This document shows, in pieces, positions 50,422 through 59,455 of a DNA stretch of 64,000 nucleotides; the stretch's first letter is position 1; every line of letters begins with the position of its first letter. The stretch covers positions 1 to 64,000 of the forward strand of contig NZ_JPRO01000002.1 of the NCBI RefSeq assembly GCF_000737785.1, in the 5' to 3' direction. Position numbers and translations under genes: made by a program. The notes under the pieces were generated by a model. The model made no database searches and was not told where the DNA came from. It saw only the letters and a list, made by a program, of their open reading frames with translations. This DNA comes from Chryseobacterium luteum (GTDB lineage Bacteria > Bacteroidota > Bacteroidia > Flavobacteriales > Weeksellaceae).

Positions 50422-50456
50422 TCTAATATCTAAAGTCTAACATCTAACATCTATTA
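50422..50456. repeat. Heptamer array TCTAAnn x5 before leuS
   Basis: Five 7-base units read TCTAATA, TCTAAAG, TCTAACA, TCTAACA, TCTATTA. The array ends 6 bases before the leuS start. The same type and length of array lies at 19678-19712. Confidence 0.85.
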
Positions 50457-50462
50457 TAAAAA

Positions 50463-53276
50463 GTGTTTTACGATCATCAGCAGATAGAAAAAAAGTGGCA
50501 GAAGTACTGGGAGGAAAATCAAACCTATAAAACCTCCGATAACACAGACAAGCCTAAATTTTATGTTCTCGATATGTTTCCGTATCCATCCGGGGCAGGG
50601 CTTCACGTGGGGCACCCGCTGGGATACATTGCGTCAGATATCTATGCGAGATATAAAAGACACCAGGGGTTTAATGTTCTTCATCCGGTAGGGTACGACA
50701 GTTTCGGCCTTCCTGCTGAGCAGTATGCCATCCAGACAGGACAGCATCCGGCGATCACAACCGAGGAAAATATCAACAGATATGAAGAGCAGCTGAAAAA
50801 GATCGGTTTTTCATTCGACTGGAGCCGGGAACTGAGAACTTCAGACGCCTCTTATTATAAATGGACACAGTGGATCTTTATAGAGCTGTATCATTCATGG
50901 TACAATAAAAATACGGATAAGGCAGAATCCATCAATACTTTAATTCAGCATTTTGAAGAAAAAGGAACTGAAGGATTAAATGCCAGTCAGAACGATGAGT
51001 TGAATTTCACGGCAGAAGAATGGAAAGAGTCTTCAGTTCTTGATAAAGAAGACATCCTGTTAAATTACCGTCTGGCTTACAGGGCAGAGACTACCGTAAA
51101 CTGGTGTCCGGCTTTGGGAACCGTATTGGCCAATGATGAGGTAAAAGACGGAAAATCCGAAAGAGGAGGATTCCCTGTATTCCAAAAGAAAATGATGCAG
51201 TGGAGCATGAGAATTTCCGCTTACTCTGAAAGATTATTGCAGGGGCTTAACACATTAGACTGGCCGCAGCCTCTTAAAGATGCCCAGGAATACTGGATCG
51301 GGAAATCCCAGGGAGCACAGGTTAGATTCAATGTTGAAGGTCACGATGAAACCGTTGAGGTTTTCACCACAAGACCCGATACCATTTTCGGAGCTACCTT
51401 TATGGTATTGGCTCCTGAAAATCCTTTAGTGGATACCATTACTACAGAAGCTCAGAAAGCAGAAGTAGATACTTATATAGAAGAAACTTCCAAAAAAACC
51501 GAAAGGGACAGAATGTCTGACGTGAAAAACGTGAGCGGTGCCTTTACCGGAAGTTATGCCATCAATCCTTTCAGTAATGAGAAGATGCCAATCTATATTT
51601 CAGATTATGTATTGATGGGTTACGGAACAGGGGCTGTAATGGCCGTTCCTGCACATGACGAACGCGATCACAGATTTGCCAAGAAATTTAATTTGCAAAT
51701 TAAAAAAGTGGTTGAAACTGAAGAAGATGTTCAGGAAAAATCTTTCGATTCTAAAGATTCGGTTTGTGTCAACTCTGATTTTCTGAACGGATTAAATTAC
51801 AGTGATGCAAAATCATTAATAATAGATGCTATTGAGAAAAAAGGGATCGGTCACGGAACTACCAATTACAGACAGCGTGATGCCATTTTTTCAAGACAGC
51901 GTTACTGGGGCGAGCCCGTTCCTATATATTATAAAGAAGGAATGCCTTACACGATTCCGGTTTCCGCTTTACCGTTGGAACTTCCTGAAGTTGAAAAATA
52001 TTTGCCGACAGAAGACGGGGATCCACCATTAGGAAATGCAAAAGTATTTGCCTGGGATGAAGCCGGTCAAAAAGTTGTTTCCACAGATCTTATTGATGAT
52101 AAAACCGTATTTCCATTAGAATTATCTACAATGCCGGGTTGGGCGGGAAGCTCATGGTATTTCCTTAGATATATGGACCCGAATGATCAGGAGGTTTTTG
52201 TGAAAAAAGAATTGGCTGATTATTGGGGGCAGGTAGATTTATATATCGGAGGTAGCGAACACGCAACCGGACACTTGTTATATTCCCGTTTCTGGAATAT
52301 GTTCTTAAAAGACAGAGGATATATTAATCAGGATGAGCCTTTCCAGAAACTGATCAACCAGGGGATGATTTTGGGGATGAGTGCTTTTGTATACAGAATT
52401 GACGGAACCAACCAATATGTTTCCAAAAATCTGGCGGGTAATTATCAGACTCAAAAAATCCATGTGGATGTATCCTTATTAAAAGGAGCATCTGACGAAT
52501 TAGATACTGAAGCATTCAAATCTTGGAGACCGGATTATGCAGATGCAGAATTTATTTTAGAAGAAGGAAAATACATCACGGACCGCGAGGTAGAAAAAAT
52601 GTCCAAGTCCAAATACAACGTCGTAAATCCTGATGATATCTGTGAAGAATACGGAGCAGACGGATTGAGGCTGTACGAAATGTTCCTGGGGCCTTTGGAG
52701 CAGTCCAAGCCATGGAACACACAAGGACTAAGCGGAGTCTACGGTTTCCTTAAAAAATTCTGGAACCTGTATTTCAACGGAGATACGTTTGAAGTATCCG
52801 ATGAAGAGCCTTCCAAAGCAGAATACAAAGTGTTGCATACCTTAATAAAGAAGGTCGTTTATGATATTGAGAACTTCTCATTCAATACCTCCGTATCTTC
52901 ATTTATGATCGCTGTGAACGAGCTGCAAAAAATAAAATGTAACAAACGCAATATTTTGGAGCCGTTAGCCGTTATCATCTCTCCGTACGCGCCACACATC
53001 TGTGAAGAGCTTTGGAGTTTACTGGGAAATAAAGAATCTGTTGAGTTTGAAAAATTCCCTATATTGAATGAAGATTATCTGGTAGAAGACGAAATTGAAT
53101 ATCCGGTAAGTGTAAACGGTAAAATGAAGTTCAAAATCGCACTTTCGGCTCAGTTATCCGCTAAGGAGGTAGAAGATTTGGTGATTTCAGATGAAAGGAT
53201 ACAGTCGGTTTTAGAGGGTAAAACACCCAAAAAAATCATCGTAGTGCATCACCGTATTGTGAATATCGTAATTTAA
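50463..53276 (+). CDS. leuS: Leucyl-tRNA synthetase
   Basis: The 937-residue class I synthetase has the HIGH-type motif PYPSGAGLHVGHPLGY (about 40-55), the editing domain with VFTTRPDTIFGATFMVLAPE (about 300) and GYGTGAVMAVPAHDERDHRF, WAGSSWYFLRYMDP, and the KMSKS motif EKMSKSKYNVVNP (about 710). An insertion between about 145 and 200 (KAESINTLIQHFEEKGTEGL) lies ahead of the editing domain. The start is GTG at 50463 (Val read as Met). It attaches leucine to tRNA-Leu. Confidence 0.97.
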   Translation: MFYDHQQIEKKWQKYWEENQTYKTSDNTDKPKFYVLDMFPYPSGAGLHVGHPLGYIASDIYARYKRHQGFNVLHPVGYDSFGLPAEQYAIQTGQHPAITTEENINRYEEQLKKIGFSFDWSRELRTSDASYYKWTQWIFIELYHSWYNKNTDKAESINTLIQHFEEKGTEGLNASQNDELNFTAEEWKESSVLDKEDILLNYRLAYRAETTVNWCPALGTVLANDEVKDGKSERGGFPVFQKKMMQWSMRISAYSERLLQGLNTLDWPQPLKDAQEYWIGKSQGAQVRFNVEGHDETVEVFTTRPDTIFGATFMVLAPENPLVDTITTEAQKAEVDTYIEETSKKTERDRMSDVKNVSGAFTGSYAINPFSNEKMPIYISDYVLMGYGTGAVMAVPAHDERDHRFAKKFNLQIKKVVETEEDVQEKSFDSKDSVCVNSDFLNGLNYSDAKSLIIDAIEKKGIGHGTTNYRQRDAIFSRQRYWGEPVPIYYKEGMPYTIPVSALPLELPEVEKYLPTEDGDPPLGNAKVFAWDEAGQKVVSTDLIDDKTVFPLELSTMPGWAGSSWYFLRYMDPNDQEVFVKKELADYWGQVDLYIGGSEHATGHLLYSRFWNMFLKDRGYINQDEPFQKLINQGMILGMSAFVYRIDGTNQYVSKNLAGNYQTQKIHVDVSLLKGASDELDTEAFKSWRPDYADAEFILEEGKYITDREVEKMSKSKYNVVNPDDICEEYGADGLRLYEMFLGPLEQSKPWNTQGLSGVYGFLKKFWNLYFNGDTFEVSDEEPSKAEYKVLHTLIKKVVYDIENFSFNTSVSSFMIAVNELQKIKCNKRNILEPLAVIISPYAPHICEELWSLLGNKESVEFEKFPILNEDYLVEDEIEYPVSVNGKMKFKIALSAQLSAKEVEDLVISDERIQSVLEGKTPKKIIVVHHRIVNIVI

Positions 53277-53458
53277 AAAAAAGTTAACATTGGGAATTTT
53301 AAAAAAATGAGGGCCTTATTTTTTTAAATTTATAATTGAAATGTTAAAATTGAGGAAAATAAATAAAATAATTAAAAATAATTACTATATCGAAATCGTA
53401 TTAAATTTTCTTTATCAGAAAAATGCAAAATGTTTATTTCAGACTCTTGCATTTTAAT

Positions 53459-53466
53459 TAATTTTG
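53459..53466 (+). promoter_or_regulatory. Candidate -7 box for the Ton operon
   Basis: TAATTTTG lies 50 bases before the exbB ATG. No TTG at the standard spacing. The remaining 53277-53458 segment is AT-rich and shows no other element. Confidence 0.4.
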
Positions 53467-53516
53467 CCTTTAATTTACACCTTGTAAAATTTTAAAACAA
53501 TATAATTTAGTTAAAT

Positions 53517-54380
53517 ATGGAAATGAATGTTTCAAAAAATGATGAGCAAGTAGTTGCTAGAAAAGCAGGAGGTTTAAACCCGGCTGTTATTATTCCTATT
53601 TTATTCGTTATAGGAGTTTGTATTTATTTATTTGTTCTTGGGAACCCAGGAAACTTTAAAGACGCAGAAAAACTAGGTAGTGGTTCTGTAGCTTTCTCTA
53701 GTGTTGAAGGAAAAGACATTCACCCGGAATCGTTCTTAGGTATTATCTACAAAGGAGGGGTTATCGTACCAATCTTGATTACTTTCATGATTACTGTAAT
53801 CGTTTTCTCTTTTGAAAGATATTTCGTACTAGGTAAAGCTGCTGGAAAAGGAAACTTAGACAACTTCGTGGTTCAGGTAAGAAACTTATTGAATCAGAAC
53901 AAAATTGATGAAGCTTTAGAAGAATGTGACAGACAACAGGGATCTGTAGGTAACGTAGTGAAAGAAGGTCTTACTACTTACAAAGCGCTTTCTCACGATA
54001 CTACTTTAAATAAAGAGCAGAAAATGGTAGCTCTTAACAAAGCTATCGAAGAAGCTACTACTCTTGAAATGCCAATGCTTGAAAAGAACATGATGATTCT
54101 TTCTACATTAGGTACTGTAGCTACACTAATCGCACTTTTAGGAACTGTAATCGGGATGATCAAAGCATTCTTTGCATTAGGTTCAGGAGGTGGTACTCCG
54201 GATGCAGCTGCACTTTCTACAGGTATCTCCGAAGCCTTGATCAACACGGCATTAGGTATTGGTACTTCAGCTATCGCAATTATTCTTTACAATTACTTTA
54301 CTTCTAAAATTGACGGATTAACTTATAAGATCGACGAGATCGCTATGAGCATCCAGCAGTCTTTCGCTGAATTCAACTAA
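53517..54380 (+). CDS. exbB: ExbB/MotA/TolQ-type proton channel protein
   Basis: The 287-residue protein has three membrane segments: VIIPILFVIGVCIYLFVLGN, GVIVPILITFMITVIVFSFE, and the C-terminal pair LGTVATLIALLGTVIGMIKA with ISEALINTALGIGTSAIAII typical of ExbB. The periplasmic loop between the first two (about 50-80) is longer than in E. coli ExbB. It forms the pentameric channel that energises TonB. It is followed after 64 bp by the first ExbD. Confidence 0.92.
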   Translation: MEMNVSKNDEQVVARKAGGLNPAVIIPILFVIGVCIYLFVLGNPGNFKDAEKLGSGSVAFSSVEGKDIHPESFLGIIYKGGVIVPILITFMITVIVFSFERYFVLGKAAGKGNLDNFVVQVRNLLNQNKIDEALEECDRQQGSVGNVVKEGLTTYKALSHDTTLNKEQKMVALNKAIEEATTLEMPMLEKNMMILSTLGTVATLIALLGTVIGMIKAFFALGSGGGTPDAAALSTGISEALINTALGIGTSAIAIILYNYFTSKIDGLTYKIDEIAMSIQQSFAEFN

Positions 54381-54444
54381 GAATTTCTAGCAAGGAATTT
54401 GCATTCCAATTAAAAAGAAGTTTAATTTAAATAATTCAAAACAA

Positions 54445-55047
54445 ATGGCGAGAGTCAAACCAAAAAGACATGGAGTAGTGACGGATATGACGGCAATGTG
54501 TGACGTTGCATTCCTGCTGCTTACATTCTTTATATTGACCACTCAGTTTAAAAAACCTGACGTGGAGCAGATTAAACCGCCATCTTCAATATCAGAGAAG
54601 TTACTTCCTGATGCAAGTTTGATGACCATCAACGCGACTCCGGACGGGAAATTCTATTTCCAGCCGGTTGAAAATGCATCAGAAAGATTACAGCTTTTAG
54701 AAAAAATGGGCCAAAAGTATAATATGACTTTTACCAACCAGGAAAAAGCTGCCTTTCAAAAAGTACAAGCAATTGGGGTTCCAATGAACCAACTGAAAGG
54801 CTATCTTGATTTGTCAGATGAGGAGCAGAAAAGCTTTAAGAGTCCTACCGGGATTCCTATGGATAGTACAAATAAGCAGTTAGTAGAATGGGTAAAACAA
54901 AGTTTAAGCGTAAATCCTGATTACAAATTGGCAATCAAAGGAGACGTTACCACTGAATATCCTAAAGTTAAAAGCTTATTTGAAGGTTTAAGAGATATTG
55001 ATTTTCTTAAATTCTGGTTGATTACATCACAAGAAGGTAAACCATAA
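54445..55047 (+). CDS. ExbD protein, first of two
   Basis: The 200-residue protein begins MARVKPKRHGVVTDMTAMCD and has a single membrane segment with the proton-path Asp (CDVAFLLLTFFILTTQFKKP). Its periplasmic domain has an insertion (about 85-135) compared with the second ExbD. In Bacteroidota two ExbD subunits accompany ExbB, which probably makes a heteromeric channel. It lies 64 nt after exbB and 15 nt before the second exbD. Confidence 0.9.
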   Translation: MARVKPKRHGVVTDMTAMCDVAFLLLTFFILTTQFKKPDVEQIKPPSSISEKLLPDASLMTINATPDGKFYFQPVENASERLQLLEKMGQKYNMTFTNQEKAAFQKVQAIGVPMNQLKGYLDLSDEEQKSFKSPTGIPMDSTNKQLVEWVKQSLSVNPDYKLAIKGDVTTEYPKVKSLFEGLRDIDFLKFWLITSQEGKP

Positions 55048-55062
55048 TAATATCATTTAGAA

Positions 55063-55635
55063 ATGGCAGAAGTACAAGTACAGGAAAAAGGCGGCAAAGG
55101 CGGCAAAGTACGTTCCAAGAAGCAGAATACCAGAGTAGATATGACTCCGATGGTGGACCTGGGTTTTCTATTGATTACCTTCTTTATGTTCACAACCACA
55201 TTTAGCAAACCGAATGTAATGGATTTAGGTCTTCCGGCGAAACCAAAAGAGGATCAGCCAAAACCACCTCCAACAGAAATTAAGCTTTCTAACTCAATCT
55301 CTTTATTATTGGGTAAAAACAATAAGATTTTTTGGCATCAGCAGGATAATACATCTTTAACTGATCAGAATCTTAATGAGACTACTTACGACAGAGAAGG
55401 TATTAGAAAAATAATTGAGAAAGCAAAAGCAGGCGCAGCAGATAAAACAAAATTTACTGTTATTATCAAGCCGACTGACGATGCTGTATATAAGAACTTT
55501 GTAGATATTCTTGACGAAATGGCCATTACCAAAAGCGAGCAGTACGGGGTAACCGATGTGAAGCCTTGGGAAAAAGCCATCTATGATAGAAAAGTTGGGA
55601 ATAATGGAGCTGCGGCTGCACCAGCTACAAAGTAA
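55063..55635 (+). CDS. ExbD protein, second of two
   Basis: The 190-residue protein has TRVDMTPMVDLGFLLITFFM (membrane segment with the proton Asp) and the periplasmic domain FTVIIKPTDDAVYKNFVDIL. The start is Gly/Lys-rich (VQEKGGKGGKVRSKKQN) and the C-terminus ends in an Ala tail. It closely resembles the orphan ExbD at 30441-30965. It is followed by tonB after 23 nt. Confidence 0.9.
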   Translation: MAEVQVQEKGGKGGKVRSKKQNTRVDMTPMVDLGFLLITFFMFTTTFSKPNVMDLGLPAKPKEDQPKPPPTEIKLSNSISLLLGKNNKIFWHQQDNTSLTDQNLNETTYDREGIRKIIEKAKAGAADKTKFTVIIKPTDDAVYKNFVDILDEMAITKSEQYGVTDVKPWEKAIYDRKVGNNGAAAAPATK

Positions 55636-55658
55636 TTTAACCATAAAACTGTAAAGCT

Positions 55659-56498
55659 ATGGCAGATGAAAATGTATACAATCAGAATCTTACTTTAGAT
55701 GAAATTGTATTTGAAAATAGAAATAAGGAATATGGTGCCTATGATCTCAGACATCAGTATCCAAGACTTCTGACAAAATCTTTTATTGTTGGAACGGCAT
55801 TATTCCTGGTTGCGGCTTTGTCTCCTTTTATCTATCTTACAATTAAGAGACTTACTGAACCACCTAAGCAAGAAGTGAAGGCGGATCTGGTAAACATTAT
55901 TGAAGAAGATCCGATCATTGAGCAGCCAAAAGAAGAAGAACCACCTCCACCACCTCCTCCAAAAGAAGAGGAGAAAATTGAGGTTATTCAGAACGTAGTT
56001 CCGGAGCCTGTAAAAGCTCCAAAGATTGAAACACCACCGCCGCCAATTTCTAAGCAGTTAGAAACGACGACTGGTTTAAATAATCAGGAAGGGGTAAAAG
56101 CTCCGGCTTATACACCACCGCCACCACCGCCATCTACTGGTAACAAAGCCAGTACTGCGGAAGTAAAAACAAATAACCCTAACGAGATCTACAAAGATGT
56201 AGACCAGTCTGCAGAATATCCTGGAGGTATGGCCGCATTAAGAAAATATCTTGGGGAAAATTTTGACACTTCTTTAATGGAAGGAGGTGAAGGTACCCTT
56301 AAGGCAAAACTTAAGTTCGTTGTAGAAAGAGACGGAACTGTTTCCGGAGTTACTATTGAAGAGAAATCTCCAAACGGCGACTTCAACAGTGAAGCGATTC
56401 GTGTAGTTAAGAAACTGAAAAAATGGACTCCTGCGAAAAGAAACGGGGAGAGCGTTAGATCTTACTATAGCGTACCGTTTACGATGAACTTTGAATAA
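55659..56498 (+). CDS. tonB: TonB energy-transducing protein
   Basis: The 279-residue protein has a cytoplasmic start of about 36 residues (LDEIVFENRNKEYGAYDLRH, the Bacteroidota TonB N-terminal motif), one membrane segment at about 40-65, a Pro/Glu-rich stretch (about 85-165, EEEPPPPPPPKEEEKIE) spanning the periplasm, and a C-terminal TonB domain from about 180 (QSAEYPGGMAALRKYLGENF, SEAIRVVKKLKKWTPAKRNG). It carries energy from ExbBD to outer-membrane TonB-dependent receptors. It ends at a strong terminator. Confidence 0.93.
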   Translation: MADENVYNQNLTLDEIVFENRNKEYGAYDLRHQYPRLLTKSFIVGTALFLVAALSPFIYLTIKRLTEPPKQEVKADLVNIIEEDPIIEQPKEEEPPPPPPPKEEEKIEVIQNVVPEPVKAPKIETPPPPISKQLETTTGLNNQEGVKAPAYTPPPPPPSTGNKASTAEVKTNNPNEIYKDVDQSAEYPGGMAALRKYLGENFDTSLMEGGEGTLKAKLKFVVERDGTVSGVTIEEKSPNGDFNSEAIRVVKKLKKWTPAKRNGESVRSYYSVPFTMNFE

Positions 56499-56517
56499 AA
56501 TTTATTATTCAACTTAT

Positions 56518-56553
56518 AAATAAAAAGAGAAGCATATGCTTCTCTTTTTATTT
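56518..56553 (+). terminator. Palindromic terminator after tonB
   Basis: An 18+18-base perfect palindrome centred on GCAT|ATGC with T-rich ends on both strands. It can end transcripts in both directions. Confidence 0.88.
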
Positions 56554-56560
56554 TTTTTGG

Positions 56561-56568
56561 TATTTTTG
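56561..56568 (+). promoter_or_regulatory. Candidate -7 box for the small membrane protein gene
   Basis: TATTTTTG ends 5 bases before the first ATG at 56573, predicting a leaderless transcript. A -33 TTG was not found because the region is a terminator. Confidence 0.4.
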
Positions 56569-56572
56569 TTAC

Positions 56573-56770
56573 ATGATGTTCAATTGGTTATCCTTAGTTA
56601 CCGGATTATTTTATATCGTGCTGGGAATTGTAGTTATTATCTACAAATTTTTCTTTACGATTTTAGAGCCTGCTATTGCTTACGCGATGGGTTCAGTGCT
56701 CATTCTTTATGGAATATTCAGAATCTATAGAGCAGTTTCAAGACTTAAAGATTCAGGAGATGAGAAATAG
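56573..56770 (+). CDS. Small two-segment membrane protein of the Ton cluster
   Basis: The 65-residue protein has two hydrophobic segments (WLSLVTGLFYIVLGIVVIIY and AIAYAMGSVLILYGIFRIYR) and a charged C-terminus (RLKDSGDEK). It has no known family. Two ATG codons in tandem (56573, 56576) could start it. It overlaps the PstS-like gene by 11 nt, so the two are coupled. A larger out-of-frame ORF from 56676 is the start of the PstS-like frame, not a separate gene. Confidence 0.7.
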   Translation: MMFNWLSLVTGLFYIVLGIVVIIYKFFFTILEPAIAYAMGSVLILYGIFRIYRAVSRLKDSGDEK

Positions 56771-57632
56771 TTTAAAAATTGCGTTGCTTTCTCTTATAAG
56801 CATCGTTGCTGTAAGCTGCAAAAAAGAAGACAAATCTCCCTCCTATCACAAAGGAGATCTTACCATACTTACTGACGAGTCTTTTAAAAGCGTTACCGAG
56901 GCACTGGCAGACGGATATATGATCAATTATCCGGAAACCCGTATCAAAATTGTAACTCAAAAAGAAGATTTGGCTTTTCTTGATCTTTTGAAAGATAAAG
57001 CAAGAATAACCGTAATGTCAAGAGATCTTACTCCCGAAGAGAAAAAAGCATATGAAGAACAGGTGGATCTAAAGTTTCTCCCTGCCAGATTTGCCGCAGA
57101 TGCAGTCGTATTCGTTGTTCCAAAAGATTCTCCGAAACAGAGTATTTCCATGGATGAAATAAAGAACGGATTGGGATCTGATGATAAAAATTTTATTTTT
57201 GACGGGACCAATTCAAGCAACCTGAACTTTGTTGCACAGAAACTCGGTAAGCAGCCAAAAGAGCTTAAATTTTCCATTATTCCGGGAAATCAGAATATCA
57301 TAGAAGAGATGGGGAAATACCCGGATAAAATAGGGGTTATAGGCTTGAACACGTTCAGCCGTCCTTACGATAAAACTTCTGAAAAGCTGAGAGATATGGT
57401 TAAAATTCTTCCGGTTGAAGATAACGGAAAACTATATAATGCAGATGCTGCCGGTCTTCGTGAAATGAATTATCCTTTTACCCGTGTTCTTTACTTTTTA
57501 ACAAATGAAGGCAACTTTAATATTGCTAACGGATTTATCAGATATTCATGTACTCAGTTAGGCCAGATGATCGTACAGAAAGAAGGTCTGCAGCCCTACA
57601 ATATATATAAAAGAGAAGTACAGATGCGTTAA
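56760..57632 (+). CDS. PstS-like substrate-binding lipoprotein
   Basis: The 290-residue protein has a lipoprotein signal (SLKIALLSLISIVAVSCKKE, Cys at 21) and a PstS-like fold: DLTILTDESFKSVTEALADG, ARITVMSRDLTPEEKKAYEE, DAVVFVVPKDSPKQSISMDE and NFIFDGTNSSNLNFVAQKLG. Related proteins bind phosphate, but the phosphate contacts are not all evident. Bacteroidota conserve such a gene beside TonB/ExbD and a TPR protein. The ATG at 56760 is preferred, as it gives the signal peptide. Confidence 0.8.
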   Translation: MRNSLKIALLSLISIVAVSCKKEDKSPSYHKGDLTILTDESFKSVTEALADGYMINYPETRIKIVTQKEDLAFLDLLKDKARITVMSRDLTPEEKKAYEEQVDLKFLPARFAADAVVFVVPKDSPKQSISMDEIKNGLGSDDKNFIFDGTNSSNLNFVAQKLGKQPKELKFSIIPGNQNIIEEMGKYPDKIGVIGLNTFSRPYDKTSEKLRDMVKILPVEDNGKLYNADAAGLREMNYPFTRVLYFLTNEGNFNIANGFIRYSCTQLGQMIVQKEGLQPYNIYKREVQMR

Positions 57633-57741
57633 AAAATACTAAAAAATAGTATACCCCCTATAAAATTATTTTTTTGGTCTAAAAATTGTGGAGCATATAA
57701 CTCGAAATATAGAAAAATATAAAATGAAAGATATAATGATT

Positions 57742-59373
57742 ATGAATGTAAAGAAAATTGCTTTTGGAGCAGCCGTAGTGTTTTTTTCCGGTTTAGCCAC
57801 TGCACAGACGCTGCAGGATGGTATTAACAGTATAGACAGTGATAAATACGCACAGGCTAAAACCAATTTTACGGAAATGGTTGCCAAAGCACCTACAGCA
57901 GAAAATTACTTCTATTTAGGAAATACGTTCTTAAAGCAGGGAGAGCCTGATTATGCTAAAGCGATTGAGAGCTTTAACAAAGGTTTAGCTGCAGATAACA
58001 AAAGCTACCTTAACAAAATCGGTTTGGCTACCGTGAAGCTGGGTAAAGGAGATAAAAGCGCAGTTGCTGAAATTCAGAAAATTGTAGCTGATTCCAGAGA
58101 AAAAGATGCTGAAGTGTTATTCAGAGCAGCAGAGGCTCTAACTTTGTTTGAGAAAAACAATGCACCTGATGCAGCGATTCAGTATCTGACGAAAGCTATC
58201 GAAAAAGCTGAGAAAAAAGGAGTTCCTGCTCACTACTATTATACCCTTGGAGATGCATACAGAATAAAAAGAGCACCGGGTGAAGCAATGTCTGCTTATG
58301 ACAAAGCATTGCCTTTAGCTAAAAATAAAGCGTCTGTTTATACAAGAATGGCTACGTTATGGATGGCTGCACAGCAATGGCAGCAGGCTAAGCAGAGCAT
58401 TGACAAAGCAATCGGTGTAGATCCGACTTATGCTCCGGCATACAAAGCTTTGGCTTCTTACGATATCAGATACCAGGAGAATGCAAAAGCAACTCAAGAC
58501 CTTATCAACTATACAAAATATGCTGATGAGGATCCATATACACAGTTGGAAATAGCAAAATTATACTTCACAAACGAAGATTATGCCAACTCCAAAAATG
58601 TACTGGATAAGATCTTTGATAAAATTGATGATCCAATCAAATTTAAGTTAAGAGCTTACCAGTCTTATGCAGATGGAAACTATGCTGAAGCAAAGCAGAG
58701 TATGGATACTTTCATATCTCAGGCAGAAAAAACAAGACTGCAGCCTGCAGATCAGGGTCTTCAGGGACTTATCGCAGCAGGACTGGCTAAAACTGAAACT
58801 GATGCGGCTAAAAAATCAGCTTTAATGACGGAATCTCAGCAGAAAATTGCAATTGCTAAAGCTGCTAAAGATGAAACAATGAAGTGGGATATGGAACTTG
58901 CCAACATTGCAGGAGGAGGAGCTTCCCAGGCTGAGGCTGAAAAAGGACCGTCTACACCGGAAATTGAAGCATTGAAGAAGAAAGTAGCGGCTAATCCGCA
59001 GGATTCGGACTCTTTGTTTAAGTTGGCAACAGCTTACCAGGATGCTAAAAACTGGAACGGTGCAATACTTACATGGCAGAAAATGAGTACTCTTCTTCCT
59101 GATTGGGCTCCGGCTTATTACAGCCAGGGGTATTCCTACCAGCAGGCAGGAAATAATGATGCAGCGAAAATTGCTTATGAAAAATTCATCAGTACAGTAA
59201 AACCTGCAGATCAGGAAGCTAACAAGCAGACTTTGGCCTATGCTTACTTTGCAGTAGCGTATATGAATAAAGATACCGATCGTGCAAAAGCTAAAGATTA
59301 TGTAGCTAAATCTTTACAGCTTGATCCTACTTATCAGGATGCTGTAAAATTAAATGCAGAAATCAATAAATAA
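57742..59373 (+). CDS. Exported tetratricopeptide-repeat protein
   Basis: This protein of about 543 residues has a signal peptide (MNVKKIAFGAAVVFFSGLAT, then AQ) and multiple TPR units of about 34 residues, for example FYLGNTFLKQGEPDYAKAIE, YYYTLGDAYRIKRAPGEAMS and APAYYSQGYSYQQAGNNDAA. It should act in the periplasm as a scaffold. The frame opens at 57688, with possible ATG starts at 57724, 57736 and 57742; 57742 gives the cleanest signal. It follows the PstS-like gene in the Ton cluster. Confidence 0.88.
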   Translation: MNVKKIAFGAAVVFFSGLATAQTLQDGINSIDSDKYAQAKTNFTEMVAKAPTAENYFYLGNTFLKQGEPDYAKAIESFNKGLAADNKSYLNKIGLATVKLGKGDKSAVAEIQKIVADSREKDAEVLFRAAEALTLFEKNNAPDAAIQYLTKAIEKAEKKGVPAHYYYTLGDAYRIKRAPGEAMSAYDKALPLAKNKASVYTRMATLWMAAQQWQQAKQSIDKAIGVDPTYAPAYKALASYDIRYQENAKATQDLINYTKYADEDPYTQLEIAKLYFTNEDYANSKNVLDKIFDKIDDPIKFKLRAYQSYADGNYAEAKQSMDTFISQAEKTRLQPADQGLQGLIAAGLAKTETDAAKKSALMTESQQKIAIAKAAKDETMKWDMELANIAGGGASQAEAEKGPSTPEIEALKKKVAANPQDSDSLFKLATAYQDAKNWNGAILTWQKMSTLLPDWAPAYYSQGYSYQQAGNNDAAKIAYEKFISTVKPADQEANKQTLAYAYFAVAYMNKDTDRAKAKDYVAKSLQLDPTYQDAVKLNAEINK

Positions 59374-59397
59374 TTTAAAATTTAAATTATAAATATT

Positions 59398-59430
59398 AAA
59401 ACTTCCCATTCTTAATGTTTGGGAAGTTTT
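59398..59430 (+). terminator. Terminator after the TPR gene
   Basis: AAAACTTCCCA pairs with TGGGAAGTTTT (11 bp) around an 11-base loop, followed by TATTTT. It overlaps the -33 box of bshB1. Confidence 0.85.
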
Positions 59431-59450
59431 TATTTTAAATCTTATCTTTG
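59419..59450 (+). promoter_or_regulatory. Promoter of bshB1
   Basis: TTTG (59418-59421), 21 bases, then TATCTTTG (59443-59450). The ATG begins 6 bases after the -7 box, so the transcript would be nearly leaderless. Confidence 0.6.
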
Positions 59451-59455
59451 AAAAT

